Shown here: piece by piece, positions 1-8,676 of the stretch
Position numbering within the stretch: position 1 is the first letter of the stretch
Layout: every line of letters begins with the position of its first letter
From: JBFMFE01 sp040752295
Lineage (GTDB): Bacteria > UBP15 > UBA6099 > JBFMBQ01
Length of the DNA stretch: 24,580 nucleotides
Assembly: GCA_040752295.1 (NCBI GenBank)
Contig: JBFMFE010000109.1
Coordinates: forward strand, 1-24,580
Direction: 5' to 3'
Notes under the pieces: generated by a model
The model's input: the letters and a program-made list of their open reading frames with translations, nothing else
Database searches by the model: none
What the model was told of the DNA's origin: nothing
Translations under genes and position numbers: made by a program

Positions 1-1123
1 GCGAAATGCGCGTCATATGGGCAAACGCGCCGCTGGGGGGGCGCGCCGCGTGGTGGGCGCAGGCGAGCGCGCTCCACGCGGGGGGGAGGAGGACATATGC
101 CGCAGCCGCCGCCGCGCCGAATGCGAAAAGCGCCGCCGTGTACATCCGCCCGCCGAAACGGACTTTCCCCAGTCGTATCCGCCTCGGAACGTACAACGCG
201 CCGGGAAACCGCCTCACGAAGTCGCGCTTGAGGATTGTGTTGGCGACGCCGGCGTGGATTTCCACGCCGGGCGTTCCGGCGACGCCACCGGTTATCACCT
301 CGAGCGCGTCGAGTTCGATGTCCTCGTCGAGCGCCGCCGAGAACGGTGTGTCCCAATAGTCCTGCTCAGCGGGGTCGGTCGTTCCCACGAGGACTATCTT
401 CCCCTCAAACACCGCGGGCGGAACGGCGCCGTTGAGGACGTCCGCGATGGAGAAGACGGGGAACGCGCCGGGACCGCCGGCGAAGGAAATCAGCATGTTC
501 CCGTCCTCGTTCTCCGGTATGCAGAGCGGCTTGAAACACAGCCTTTCAAGCCCCGTCCGTTCCTCGTCGAGTTCAAGCCCTTCGATGAGCCTTACGACCT
601 CAAGCCCGAAGGTGAAAAAGTAGTTGTCGCCGACCCTGAAGATGAGTGGGACGCCGCGGACGCGCCCGTCGGCGTCGCGCCTGAATTGAATCGAGCCGAT
701 GCCCGCCGCGGCGCGCTGGAGCGCGATGACCGGCGCCACGACCCTTCCCTCCTCGTCCTCGTAAAACGGGAGCACAACCCCGCCGTGCGCGGCGACGGCG
801 TCCGCGAGAACGTCGTCGCCTTCCGCCGGCTCGGAGAACTGAACGTCGAGCGCGACGACGTCCGCGCCGCGGAGCAGCCGCAGGGCGTCGGCGTAGACAG
901 CGCGGCGCCAGGGCGGGCGTCCGAGCGCGGCGGCGCTCTTCTGGTCTATAGCGACGATCACGATTCGACCGTCGGGCTTTGAGTGTGAAGTGACGAGCGC
1001 GTTGCGCGCCCGGAGTTCGAAGTCGTAGAGAGCAAGCTCGGCGCGCCTGAACGCCCCGGCGTGTTCCATCAGCGCCACGAGGGCGGCGAGTGCGATGCCG
1101 ATGAGAAGGTTTCTCGCGCGCAT
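1..1123 (-). CDS. CHASE2-domain membrane sensor protein, C-terminus cut by window edge
   Basis: The frame is open from an ATG at 1123 to the window edge, giving 374 visible residues. Residues 5-20 form an N-terminal membrane segment. The next ~290 residues read as a CHASE2 extracytoplasmic sensor domain: IVIVAIDQKSAAALGRPPW near residues 54-72, ADVVALDVQFSEP near 87-99, GKIVLVGTTDPAEQDYWDTP near 241-260 and GVEIHAGVANTIL near 286-298. An Ala-rich hydrophobic stretch at ~328-354 is the first of the membrane helices that normally follow CHASE2. The output domain (GGDEF, cyclase or kinase in this family) lies outside the window, so the signalling output is unknown. It starts 45 bp after the phosphomutase stop in the same frame. 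No in-frame ATG, GTG or TTG lies between that stop and 1123, so this start is forced, although no good Shine-Dalgarno is visible. Confidence 0.85.
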   Translation of the reverse strand, partial: MRARNLLIGIALAALVALMEHAGAFRRAELALYDFELRARNALVTSHSKPDGRIVIVAIDQKSAAALGRPPWRRAVYADALRLLRGADVVALDVQFSEPAEGDDVLADAVAAHGGVVLPFYEDEEGRVVAPVIALQRAAAGIGSIQFRRDADGRVRGVPLIFRVGDNYFFTFGLEVVRLIEGLELDEERTGLERLCFKPLCIPENEDGNMLISFAGGPGAFPVFSIADVLNGAVPPAVFEGKIVLVGTTDPAEQDYWDTPFSAALDEDIELDALEVITGGVAGTPGVEIHAGVANTILKRDFVRRFPGALYVPRRIRLGKVRFGGRMYTAALFAFGAAAAAAYVLLPPAWSALACAHHAARPPSGAFAHMTRIS

Positions 1124-1168
1124 GCGGGAGGGCGCGAAATCCGAGGCGGCGGTCCGGCGCCCCCGGCG

Positions 1169-2491
1169 TCATGAACCCTCTATAAATTTTATCAGCTCCG
1201 CCTTGCGGTTTTCCATTTCATCCGTTGAGCGGGCTTCGAGGTTGAGACGCAGGAGCGGTTCGGTGTTGCTCGGGCGCACGTTGAACCACCAGGTGTCGAA
1301 CTCGACGCTCAAGCCGTCGAGGTGGAAGGTCCTGCCGCCGGGGAAGGATTTTTCGAGTTTTGCGAGGACGGCGTTCTTGTCGTCCACTTTGAAGTTTATC
1401 TCGCCGGAGTGAGCGTAGCGGTTGATCGCCGACGCGGCTTCGGAGAGTTTTGTTCCTTTCGCGGAGAGCATGTTGAGGACGGAGATGGCGGCGATGCAGG
1501 AGCTTTCGGTGAAGAAGTGGTCCCTGAAGTAGAAGTGTCCGGAAAGTTCGCAGGCGAAGACGGCGTTGTGCTCGCGCATCTGGCGTTTTATAAAGGCGTG
1601 ACCGACCCTGCACTGGAGCGCCCTGCCGCCGTGTTTTTCGATTTCCTCGCGCACGGCGGCGCTGCTGCGCAGGTCGTAGAGCGCCGTGGCGCCGGGGTAT
1701 CGCTTCAGGAAATCCGCGGCGATGAGCGCCCCGATCACGTCCGCCCGCTGAATCGCCCCCGTCTCGTCCACGAACATGCACCTGTCTGCGTCGCCGTCCA
1801 GCGCGACGCCTAAATCGGCTCCCTCCTCCACGACCCGCCGCTGGAGATCGCGGAGATTTTCCTCTATCAGCGGATTCGCCTCGTGGTTCGGAAACGTCCC
1901 GTCCGGCTCCATGTAGAGCGGGACGAAATCCACGTCAAGCCCCTCCATCACCCTCGGGAAGGTGAGCGTCCCCGCGCCGTTCGCGCCGTCGGCGACCATC
2001 TTAAGGCGCTTTCCCGTGCCCACGGCGGCGAATCCGCGGTTGAAACTTATGAACTCGTCCATTCTATCGACTTTTCTGATTTTTCCCTTCGGAGCCGGTG
2101 GGAAGGCGCCTCTGTTGAAGACCTTCTCGATTTCCGCGATACCCGTGTCGCCGCTGAGTGGGACGGCGTTTTCGCGGCACAGCTTCAGCCCGTTGTATTC
2201 CTTCGGGTTGTGCGAGGCGGTGAGCATCAGTGCCGCCGGTTTTCCCTGCGAGGCGAAGTAGAGGAACGGCGTGTCGCAGCGCCCGACGTCCAGCACGTCG
2301 GCGCCCTGATCGGTTATACCGTCGGCGAGGGCGGCGAAGAGGGCGTCGGCGGTCAGCCTCACGTCGCGACCCACCACCACCTCACCGCAGCCTGAAAAAA
2401 CAACGAATGCGCGCCCAATCCTGTAAATCTTCTCCTCGTCGAGTTCCGACGGAACGATGCCCCGTATGTCGTATGCCTTGAAAATGCCCAT
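1169..2491 (-). CDS. Phosphomannomutase/phosphoglucomutase (alpha-D-phosphohexomutase family)
   Basis: This cytoplasmic enzyme interconverts hexose 1- and 6-phosphates and supplies precursors for GDP-mannose or glucan/LPS sugars. All four alpha-phosphohexomutase signatures are present: N-terminal FKAYDIRG; the phosphoserine loop TASHNPKEYNG with the phosphorylated Ser at ~93; the Mg-binding DGDADRCMFVDETG; and the C-terminal phosphate-binding RPSNTEPLLRLN. Length (440 aa) is usual for bacterial PMM/PGM. The frame extends to a GTG at 2500. I choose ATG 2491 because a purine-rich GAGAGGGGG lies about 8 bases upstream of it and MGIFKAYDIRG is the typical family start. Mannose versus glucose specificity cannot be decided from motifs alone. 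It is followed in the same direction by the CHASE2 gene. Confidence 0.92.
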   Translation of the reverse strand: MGIFKAYDIRGIVPSELDEEKIYRIGRAFVVFSGCGEVVVGRDVRLTADALFAALADGITDQGADVLDVGRCDTPFLYFASQGKPAALMLTASHNPKEYNGLKLCRENAVPLSGDTGIAEIEKVFNRGAFPPAPKGKIRKVDRMDEFISFNRGFAAVGTGKRLKMVADGANGAGTLTFPRVMEGLDVDFVPLYMEPDGTFPNHEANPLIEENLRDLQRRVVEEGADLGVALDGDADRCMFVDETGAIQRADVIGALIAADFLKRYPGATALYDLRSSAAVREEIEKHGGRALQCRVGHAFIKRQMREHNAVFACELSGHFYFRDHFFTESSCIAAISVLNMLSAKGTKLSEAASAINRYAHSGEINFKVDDKNAVLAKLEKSFPGGRTFHLDGLSVEFDTWWFNVRPSNTEPLLRLNLEARSTDEMENRKAELIKFIEGS

Positions 2492-2642
2492 CGCCCGCAC
2501 CCCCTCTCTGTCCGATGCCGTTCAGAAATTATAACCTTCCGCCGCCGCTCAACCAAAGTTTGCCCGCGGAGAGCGCCGGGTGCGCATTGGGGGCGGAGAG
2601 AGAATCTGAGGTTTCCGCCGGCTCGCGCGCGGGGGCGCTGAG

Positions 2643-2671
2643 TTGTGTTTTTCTCTCGCGCAACCTATCAT
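2643..2671 (+). promoter_or_regulatory. Possible sigma70-type promoter for the VKOR-glpABC operon
   Basis: TTGTGT (2643-2648), a 17-base spacer and TATCAT (2666-2671) lie just before the ATG at 2684. The -10 box is good (5 of 6) and the -35 is weak (3 of 6). Transcription from it would start only about 5 bases before the VKOR start codon, giving an almost leaderless message. This fits the absence of a clear Shine-Dalgarno there. It is a pattern match only. The divergent gap 2492-2683 also serves the phosphomutase gene, for which I saw no convincing promoter. Confidence 0.3.
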
Positions 2672-2683
2672 TAGTATCCGGCG

Positions 2684-3274
2684 ATGAGATTCGTTTTCGC
2701 GATACCGAGGCTCGCCCTCGTTCCGGTCCTGGCGCTCTCGATATGGGGCGTTTTCGTGTGCAGGTACCTCGTCGCGCTCCATTATTCCGACAGGGAGCAC
2801 GTCCGCGGTCTCGTTGAAAGGTATCCCGCGCTGCGTGTTCACGTGCCCGATCCCGACGACCCGTACGAGTGGATGGGCGCTCCCGCACGGCACGCGTGCG
2901 ACGTGAACGACTTCATAAGCTGCGGGTGCGTGGACAGGAGCCGCTATTCGGAGATCGCGGGCATCGGTGTCGCCGTTTTCGGTCTCGCCGGCTACGCCGC
3001 GCTCGCCCTGCTTTCCGTCCTCGGGCTTATCTTCGGAGGCGGTGCGCGGCTCGTCCACGCACTGATCTACGCCGGCGCCCTGGGTGCGTTCGCCTTCACG
3101 GCGTGGCTGAACTACCTCGAATTTTTCGTCATAAAGTGCTTGTGCCCCCACTGCACCGTTTCGGCGGGCATCATCACCGCGATCCTCATTATACTGATCG
3201 CCGCCGCCGCGCCGTTCAGGCGCCTCCGCCGCGCGAAGACCCGATGGCGAAACTCAAAGACTTCTATGACGTGA
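2684..3274 (+). CDS. Vitamin K epoxide reductase (VKOR) family disulfide/quinone oxidoreductase
   Basis: This inner-membrane protein (196 aa) should oxidise a periplasmic thiol partner and pass electrons to quinone, the role DsbB plays in other bacteria. Helix 1 spans about residues 5-30. A periplasmic loop carries Cys72 and Cys80, eight apart as in the VKOR loop pair, inside CDVNDFISCGCVDRSRYSE. Helices follow at ~91-117 and ~122-145, and the active-site CPHC is at 154-157 at the start of the last helix. There is no fused thioredoxin domain, so a separate DsbA-like partner is expected and is not in the window. The last 31 bases overlap the start of glpA, implying translational coupling. The basic tail after residue 178 is encoded largely in the region leading into and overlapping glpA. 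Confidence 0.85.
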   Translation: MRFVFAIPRLALVPVLALSIWGVFVCRYLVALHYSDREHVRGLVERYPALRVHVPDPDDPYEWMGAPARHACDVNDFISCGCVDRSRYSEIAGIGVAVFGLAGYAALALLSVLGLIFGGGARLVHALIYAGALGAFAFTAWLNYLEFFVIKCLCPHCTVSAGIITAILIILIAAAAPFRRLRRAKTRWRNSKTSMT

Positions 3275-4917
3275 TCGTCATCGGCGGCGGATGCACCGGC
3301 ACGGGCGTCGCACGCGACTGCTCCATGCGCGGTCTCAGAACGCTTCTCGTGGAGAAAAGGGACTTCGCAGGCGGCACGACCGGCGCATGCATGGGTATGA
3401 TCCACGGCGGCATCCGCTACCTCCTCTACGACGTGGAGACAACGCGCGTCTCATGCCTGGACAGCGGTTACATACAGAGGATCGCCCCGCACCTTCTGTT
3501 CCGCATCCCGTTCCTGACGCCCGTCATGAAAGGTGATCCCTTCAACGCCGAGATGGTCGAGACGTTCTTCGAGGCGTACGACCGGTTCGTACACCTCAAG
3601 CGCGGGAAAAAGCACACGCGTCTCACGAGAGAGGAGGCGCTGGAGATTGAACCGGGGCTCTCCTCCGAGATCACCGGCGCGGTGGCTTCCGACGAGTGGG
3701 GGATCAACCCGTTCAGACTCTGCGTCGCCAACGCGCTCGACGCCGCAGGGCGCGGCGCCGACGTCTCGAACTACACCGAGACGGTCTCCATCGCGAGGGA
3801 AGGGCGCCGCGTGCGCGGCGTGCGGCTGCGCGACGTCCTCGGAGGCGGCGAGCGGGACGTCCGCGCCTCAATCGTGGTGAACGCGGCGGGTCCCTGGGCG
3901 CCGAAGGTCGCCGCCCTCGCGGGCATCGCGGTGAAGCTCAGACCCACAAAGGGGATAAACATCTTCTTCGAAAGGCGCATTACCAGCGTGGCGGTCTCGG
4001 CGGACACGATTGACGGCAGAAACATACTCCTCATGCCCCACGAAAACTCCACGATGTTAGGCTGCACCGACGACGACTTCTACGGCGACCTCGACCACCT
4101 CACCGCGACACACGACGAGATCGAGTACCTGCTTCAGGCGGCGGAGCGGGTGTTTCCCTCCATACGCAGCCACAGGATAATCCGCGTCATGGCGGGCGTC
4201 CGCCCCACGCTCTATTCATGGCGGCGGATCGAAGACAAGCTGTCGCGCGATTTCGAGGTGCGCGACCACGCCGCGACCGACGGGGTCGAGGGATTCATCT
4301 CCGTCATCGGCGGAAAACTCGCGATGTACCGCCTCATGGCGGAGAAAGCGACCAACCTCGTCTGCGCGAAAACGGGCGTCGAGGCGGAATGCCGCACGCA
4401 TCTCGAACCCCTCACCGGCGGCGGCGAGCCGCCCGACACCGAGGCGCTCGCCGCCGGATACAGCCTCCCCCTCTACGCCGTCCGGCGGCTCGCCTTCCGC
4501 CACGGCGCAAACTGCGCCGAGGTTCTGAAGCTCGCTCGCGGGGAACCGCGGCTGGCGAACCTCATCTGCCGGTGCGAACCGGTCACAGCCGCTGAGATCG
4601 TCTATTGCGTGAGGAAGGAGATGGCGCGCACGCTGGACGACGTGCGCAGGCGCACGAACCTCGGGTGCGGTCCCTGCCAGGGCGCGCGGTGCGCCTTCAA
4701 AGCCGCTATCCTCCTCGCCAGAGAGCGCGGCGATCCCCCCGGCGCCGCCCGGGAGCACGCGGCGGCGTTCCTCCAGCGCAGGTGGAAGGGAAAATTCCCG
4801 GCGCTCCGGGGCGAACAGCTCGCGCAGGAGGAACTCAACCAGGGGACGTATTTCACGGCGGGCAATCTTCACGAAGCGCTGCGGGAGGAGGACTTTCTGA
4901 GGGGGCACAGGCTCTGA
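3244..4917 (+). CDS. glpA: Anaerobic glycerol-3-phosphate dehydrogenase subunit A
   Basis: This FAD subunit oxidises sn-glycerol-3-phosphate to dihydroxyacetone phosphate as part of GlpABC. The 557 residues match GlpA from end to end. The Rossmann FAD loop is VIGGGCTGTGVARD (~12-25), followed by the substrate/FAD region GTTGACMGMIHGGIRY (44-59), VVNAAGPWAP and the GlpA/GlpD motif ISVIGGKLAMYRLMAEKAT (~352-370). A C-terminal BFD-like [2Fe-2S] domain has CRC at 442-444 and CGPC at 475-478, which separates GlpA from aerobic GlpD. The C-terminal FLQRRWKG also matches GlpA. I chose ATG 3244, inside the VKOR gene, because the FAD motif follows at the usual distance; an in-frame extension further upstream is VKOR sequence in another frame. 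The stop overlaps the glpB start (TGATG). Confidence 0.95.
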   Translation: MAKLKDFYDVIVIGGGCTGTGVARDCSMRGLRTLLVEKRDFAGGTTGACMGMIHGGIRYLLYDVETTRVSCLDSGYIQRIAPHLLFRIPFLTPVMKGDPFNAEMVETFFEAYDRFVHLKRGKKHTRLTREEALEIEPGLSSEITGAVASDEWGINPFRLCVANALDAAGRGADVSNYTETVSIAREGRRVRGVRLRDVLGGGERDVRASIVVNAAGPWAPKVAALAGIAVKLRPTKGINIFFERRITSVAVSADTIDGRNILLMPHENSTMLGCTDDDFYGDLDHLTATHDEIEYLLQAAERVFPSIRSHRIIRVMAGVRPTLYSWRRIEDKLSRDFEVRDHAATDGVEGFISVIGGKLAMYRLMAEKATNLVCAKTGVEAECRTHLEPLTGGGEPPDTEALAAGYSLPLYAVRRLAFRHGANCAEVLKLARGEPRLANLICRCEPVTAAEIVYCVRKEMARTLDDVRRRTNLGCGPCQGARCAFKAAILLARERGDPPGAAREHAAAFLQRRWKGKFPALRGEQLAQEELNQGTYFTAGNLHEALREEDFLRGHRL

Positions 4918-6257
4918 TGAGCGGGGATGCGTTCGACGTCGCGGTGATCGGCGGCGGGCTTGCCGGCTGCGCCGCCGCGCTCGCTGCGCGCAAGAGGGGG
5001 GCGTCCGCGGCGCTCGTGAGTGAACGCCGGGGCGCGACGGCGATGATCTCGGGCGCGCTGGACCTCGCGCCGTCTGCCGGCGGACGCGGCGGCGGAACGC
5101 TCGAGGAGGGAATGACGCGCCTCGCGCGCGCGAACCCGTACCACCCCTACGCCGTGGCGTCCGAGTTCGGAAAAGCCGGTTCCGTCACCCCCGCAGCCGA
5201 GGCGCTGCGCGAAAGCGCCGGGGATTTCGCGTGGGCGATGAAGTCCGCCGGTGCGGGCGTTACCTTCTCGCCCGGGGCGGTGATGACGATAGCCGGCAGC
5301 CTCGGCACGGCGCGGGAGACGCGCCTGTGCCTCGACACAATGGCGAGGGGCGACCTGACCACGCTCGGCGACCGGCGGGCGGGCTTCATCGGCATCGCTG
5401 GTTTTCCGGAATTCGACGCCGAGTACATGGCGGCGGTTTTCGGGACCGGCGGCGGCGGGGCGGGGCGGTTCGAGGCGGGCTGGGCTTCGGCGACGCTTCC
5501 GGGCATGGAGGGGATGAACAACCTCGCGCCGTACGCCGTCGCGCGCAAGATGGAGAACGCGCAATTCCTCGGCGACTTCGCGTCAGTTGTGATCGCGGCG
5601 GCGAAAGGGAAGGGTTTCGACCGCCTCTATTTTCCTCCCGTTTTAGGGCTGCTCGGGTGCGACGGGGTCCTGAAAACCCTTGGGGAAATGATCGGGTGCG
5701 AGTGCTGCGAGACCGCGACCGCCCCGCCGTCCGTACCCGGAGAGCGTATCGTCGCGGCGCTGCGCCTCGCGCTTGAGCGCAGGCAGGTGAGCGTCGTCGA
5801 GGGGGGGGTCGAGACGTTCGAAGCGGACGGCGGGGAGGTGAAAGCGGTCGCCGCGCGCGATCCATACGGCGCCGTGCGCGAGGTCAGGGCATCGGCGTTC
5901 GTCCTCGCCTCCGGCGGCTTCATCGGCGGGGGGCTTCGGAGGGACGATTCGTTCAGGGAGACGGTCTTCGATCTGCCCGTATTTCACGATTCACGCGTCG
6001 TGGCGCAGGAGGCGATGTCGGAACTGGTCGAACCGAGCCTCGTGCGCGCCCACCCCGTTTTTTCGAGCGGCGTGCGGACGGACCCGCGCCTGACGCCGCT
6101 GAACGAGCGCGGCGCGCCTGCGTACGAAAACCTCTTCTGCGCGGGGAGCGTGCTCGCAGGCTTCGACCCCTTCAGAGACCGCTGCGGCGCAGGGGTTGCG
6201 CTGACGACGGGGTTTCTCGCCGGAACGAACGCGGCGAAAGCGGCGAAAACGGCATAG
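4917..6257 (+). CDS. glpB: Anaerobic glycerol-3-phosphate dehydrogenase subunit B
   Basis: This second flavoprotein subunit of GlpABC is 446 aa, slightly longer than the ~419 aa of E. coli GlpB. It opens with the FAD-binding VAVIGGGLAGCAAALAARKRG and the GlpB-like ATAMISGALDLAP. It ends with the FAD-contacting region FDPFRDRCGAGVALTTGFLAG, normal for the FAD_binding_2 family. It starts on the A of the glpA stop codon, so the two are translationally coupled. In the family GlpB accompanies GlpA in the soluble dimer and GlpC anchors the pair at the membrane quinone; that role is inferred here from order and family. Very high GC leaves long antisense frames that are not real genes. Confidence 0.92.
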   Translation: MSGDAFDVAVIGGGLAGCAAALAARKRGASAALVSERRGATAMISGALDLAPSAGGRGGGTLEEGMTRLARANPYHPYAVASEFGKAGSVTPAAEALRESAGDFAWAMKSAGAGVTFSPGAVMTIAGSLGTARETRLCLDTMARGDLTTLGDRRAGFIGIAGFPEFDAEYMAAVFGTGGGGAGRFEAGWASATLPGMEGMNNLAPYAVARKMENAQFLGDFASVVIAAAKGKGFDRLYFPPVLGLLGCDGVLKTLGEMIGCECCETATAPPSVPGERIVAALRLALERRQVSVVEGGVETFEADGGEVKAVAARDPYGAVREVRASAFVLASGGFIGGGLRRDDSFRETVFDLPVFHDSRVVAQEAMSELVEPSLVRAHPVFSSGVRTDPRLTPLNERGAPAYENLFCAGSVLAGFDPFRDRCGAGVALTTGFLAGTNAAKAAKTA

Positions 6258-6272
6258 GGAGCCGCCCTCAAA

Positions 6273-7493
6273 ATGAAACTCGACGTCAAAACGCTCAACG
6301 CCATAGGAAACCTCGGGAGGACGTTCGTTCTCCATTCCCTCCGCCGCGCCATACGCGGACGCGGGAAGGGCGACGGGAAGAGGACTTTCATGGAAAATTA
6401 CCGCGCCGACGCTTTCGTCGCACTCACTCCCGGAGAGAGAGCCGCGCTGCACGGTTACGAGAAGTGCATCGCCTGCGGCGTCTGCGCGAGCGTCTGCCCC
6501 GTCTATTCGCCGGCGCGCGACGGCGCGTACCGCGCCCCGGACAGCATCACCGCCGCGCTCACGCGCTCGTTCCCCGATTTCACGTACGCCAGGGACGCCG
6601 TGTACAACTGCACGCGATGCCGCGCGTGCGAGACGGCGTGCCCGAGGGGGATAAAGGTGCCGGAACTGGTCGCCATGGCGCGCCGCATCGCGTGGCGCCA
6701 GGACGAGCGCGGTGTCCGCGGAATGTACGCCGGCGTCGTCGGAAACCTCGAGAGAACCGGAAATCCCTTCGGCGAGGGAACCGTTCAGATCGGTGAATTC
6801 CGCAGGGAGAAGGCGGAGTACGTCTTCATCGCGGGGTGCGTGGCGCGCCACAGGCTGCGCGATAAGACGCTGAAGACGCTCGAATTCCTCGACGGGATGG
6901 GCGTGAATTTCACCACTGTGGAAGAGACCTGCTGCGGGAACGCCTACCTCGCGCTCGGCATGGAGGACGCCGCCGCGGACGCCGCGCGCGCCCTAATCCG
7001 GACCGTCCGCCGGACCGGCACCGACCGGGTCATCACGCTCTGCCCCCACTGCTTCCACTCCTTCCGCACGTTCCGCCCGTACGCGGAAGCGCTGAAGGTG
7101 TCCCACACGCTGCAAATCCTTCGCGCCGCGCCCGGCGGCGCCGGGGCGGCGCGGGCGGAGACGGTGACGTACCACGACGCATGCTTCATATCCCGATGGG
7201 CGGGGCTGTACGACGAGCCACGGAAGGCGCTCGCCGATGCCGGCGTCAGCGTCGCCGAGATGAAGCGCAACAGGGAGAGCGCCTTCTGCTGCGGCTCCCC
7301 CCTCGGCGCATTCATAGAGGACGCCGCCGTCATCGAATCCATGCGCCGCGAGCGCCTCGCCGAAGCGGTGGACACCGGCGCTGAAAAACTCATCGCCGAG
7401 TGCCCCGCGTGCGTCCTCGCCTTCTCCGGAATCGCCGGCGACGGGATGAAAGTGCAGCTTCTGACCGAGTACCTGCGCGAAAAGACGCCCTGA
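6273..7493 (+). CDS. glpC: Anaerobic glycerol-3-phosphate dehydrogenase subunit C (Fe-S, CCG-domain)
   Basis: This iron-sulfur subunit links GlpAB to the quinone pool. Two [4Fe-4S] ferredoxin motifs are intact: Cys65/68/71/75 in CIACGVCASVCP and Cys113/116/119/123 in CTRCRACETACP. Two complete CCG domains follow. The first has Cys189, CCG 220-222 and CPHC 257-260. The second has HDAC 301-304, CCG 339-341 and CPAC 377-380. This arrangement is shared with heterodisulfide-reductase HdrD and related quinone-linked subunits. The name glpC rests mainly on position, 15 bp after glpB. No transmembrane helix is seen, so membrane contact would be peripheral. A GGGAG sits about 11 bases before the ATG. 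The gene converges with ispG across a 106-bp gap in which I found no convincing terminator. Confidence 0.88.
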   Translation: MKLDVKTLNAIGNLGRTFVLHSLRRAIRGRGKGDGKRTFMENYRADAFVALTPGERAALHGYEKCIACGVCASVCPVYSPARDGAYRAPDSITAALTRSFPDFTYARDAVYNCTRCRACETACPRGIKVPELVAMARRIAWRQDERGVRGMYAGVVGNLERTGNPFGEGTVQIGEFRREKAEYVFIAGCVARHRLRDKTLKTLEFLDGMGVNFTTVEETCCGNAYLALGMEDAAADAARALIRTVRRTGTDRVITLCPHCFHSFRTFRPYAEALKVSHTLQILRAAPGGAGAARAETVTYHDACFISRWAGLYDEPRKALADAGVSVAEMKRNRESAFCCGSPLGAFIEDAAVIESMRRERLAEAVDTGAEKLIAECPACVLAFSGIAGDGMKVQLLTEYLREKTP

Positions 7494-7599
7494 CCCGCCC
7501 CCGCGACTCCGTGGATTCAAAAAAACCTTTCCAATACATCACAATCTGTTTTTCGCTGATTTTCTCCGACTGTATGCCTGTAAAAAAACGGTTTGCAGG

Positions 7600-8676
7600 T
7601 TACATTGATTCCGCGTCTTCGAGAGCCTCGATAAAAGCGTCCAATATCCGTTCGGATCGAACTTTTTTCGTCTTCACGCCTTTTTGGAATAAAGTGCCTC
7701 CCCCTGAGCGATTCAGGGCTATGCCGATATCGGCGCCGGCAGCCTCTCCCGGACCGTTTACCTCGCAGCCCATTACCGCTATTCGGATATTTTTCGTGAT
7801 ATTTTTTGTTTTTCTTTTGACTGCCGACAACAGACGTGCGACGTCGGCATCGCACCGACCGCAGGCAGGACATGAAACGATCTCCACGCCGCGGCGTCTT
7901 AAATTCAGGGAGCGGAGTATCTCCCAGGCGGCTTCAACCTCCCGCTCCGGAGGCGCCGTGAGCGAAACCCTCAGCGTGTCGCCGATGCCGTCGGAAAGCA
8001 GTATGCCCAGTCCGACCGCCGAGCGTATCGCCCCCGAGAAAACGTCGCCCGCTTCCGTGATCCCCACGTGAAGAGGCACGTCACACAGGGAGGAGAATTC
8101 GCGGTAAGCGGCGACCGTCGCGGGCACGTCAAAAGATTTCATTGACACTTTTATCTGCGTCAGTTTGTATCTTTCCGCGGCTTCGACGTAATTCAAGGCG
8201 CTCCGGACAAGTTTTTCGCCTTCGCTCAGATTTTCGTTCTTTGCGACTTCCGTTTCGAGCGAACCCGCGTTAACGCCTATGCGCACGGCGCGGCCAAGGC
8301 GGGCGGCACATCGCGCCACCACGCCGAACTCCTTCAATCCGCCCAGATTGCCGGGATTGATCCTTATCGCGTCCGCGCCAAGTTCCAGCGCGCCCGTGGC
8401 GAGTTCTTTACTGAAATGAATATCCGCGATCAGAGGAATTCCTGTTTTTGATTTTATTTCGGGCAGCGCCCGGAGCGCCTTTTTATGAGGGACGGCGACC
8501 CTGACGATTTCGCAGCCGGCGGCTTCGAGCCGCCGGATTTGCGCGACCGCAGCCCGCACGTCCTCCGTCCTTGTTTTCGTCATTGATTGAACAACGATGG
8601 GCGCGCCGCCGCCGATTGGCACGTTCCCTACGTATATCCGCCTCGTTGTTTTCATTTTCCGCTCGTGGAAGATCAT
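7600..8676 (-). CDS. ispG: 4-hydroxy-3-methylbut-2-enyl-diphosphate synthase (IspG/GcpE)
   Basis: This cytoplasmic [4Fe-4S] enzyme performs the penultimate MEP-pathway step, reducing methylerythritol cyclodiphosphate to HMBPP. The 358 residues carry RRIYVGNVPIGGGAP and QSMTKTRTEDV in the TIM-barrel N-terminus and INPGNLGG, VRIGVNAGSLE and HVGITEAG further along. The cluster ligands are CPAC (Cys269, Cys272) and Cys304 in GCEVNGPGE, with Glu311; these fall one position from the E. coli residues 270/273/305/312. I chose ATG 8676 because it overlaps the stop of fni (ATGA) and gives the same N-terminal length as E. coli IspG. ATG 8655 is a possible shorter start. This is the last gene of the isoprenoid operon. 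Confidence 0.95.
   Translation of the reverse strand: MIFHERKMKTTRRIYVGNVPIGGGAPIVVQSMTKTRTEDVRAAVAQIRRLEAAGCEIVRVAVPHKKALRALPEIKSKTGIPLIADIHFSKELATGALELGADAIRINPGNLGGLKEFGVVARCAARLGRAVRIGVNAGSLETEVAKNENLSEGEKLVRSALNYVEAAERYKLTQIKVSMKSFDVPATVAAYREFSSLCDVPLHVGITEAGDVFSGAIRSAVGLGILLSDGIGDTLRVSLTAPPEREVEAAWEILRSLNLRRRGVEIVSCPACGRCDADVARLLSAVKRKTKNITKNIRIAVMGCEVNGPGEAAGADIGIALNRSGGGTLFQKGVKTKKVRSERILDAFIEALEDAESM

Noticed and set aside
17..982. Long plus-strand open frame of 321 codons
   Set aside because: It is antisense to the CHASE2 gene, whose minus-strand translation shows recognisable domain motifs throughout; high GC makes long shadow frames common here.
2869..3243. Longer glpA starting upstream
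   Set aside because: That stretch encodes VKOR motifs in another frame and would put over 120 Arg-rich residues before the FAD motif.
7494..7599. Possible terminator between convergent glpC and ispG
   Set aside because: CCTGTAAA...TTTGCAGG and CCGCG...CGTGG can pair only weakly and neither is followed by a T-run in the right direction.
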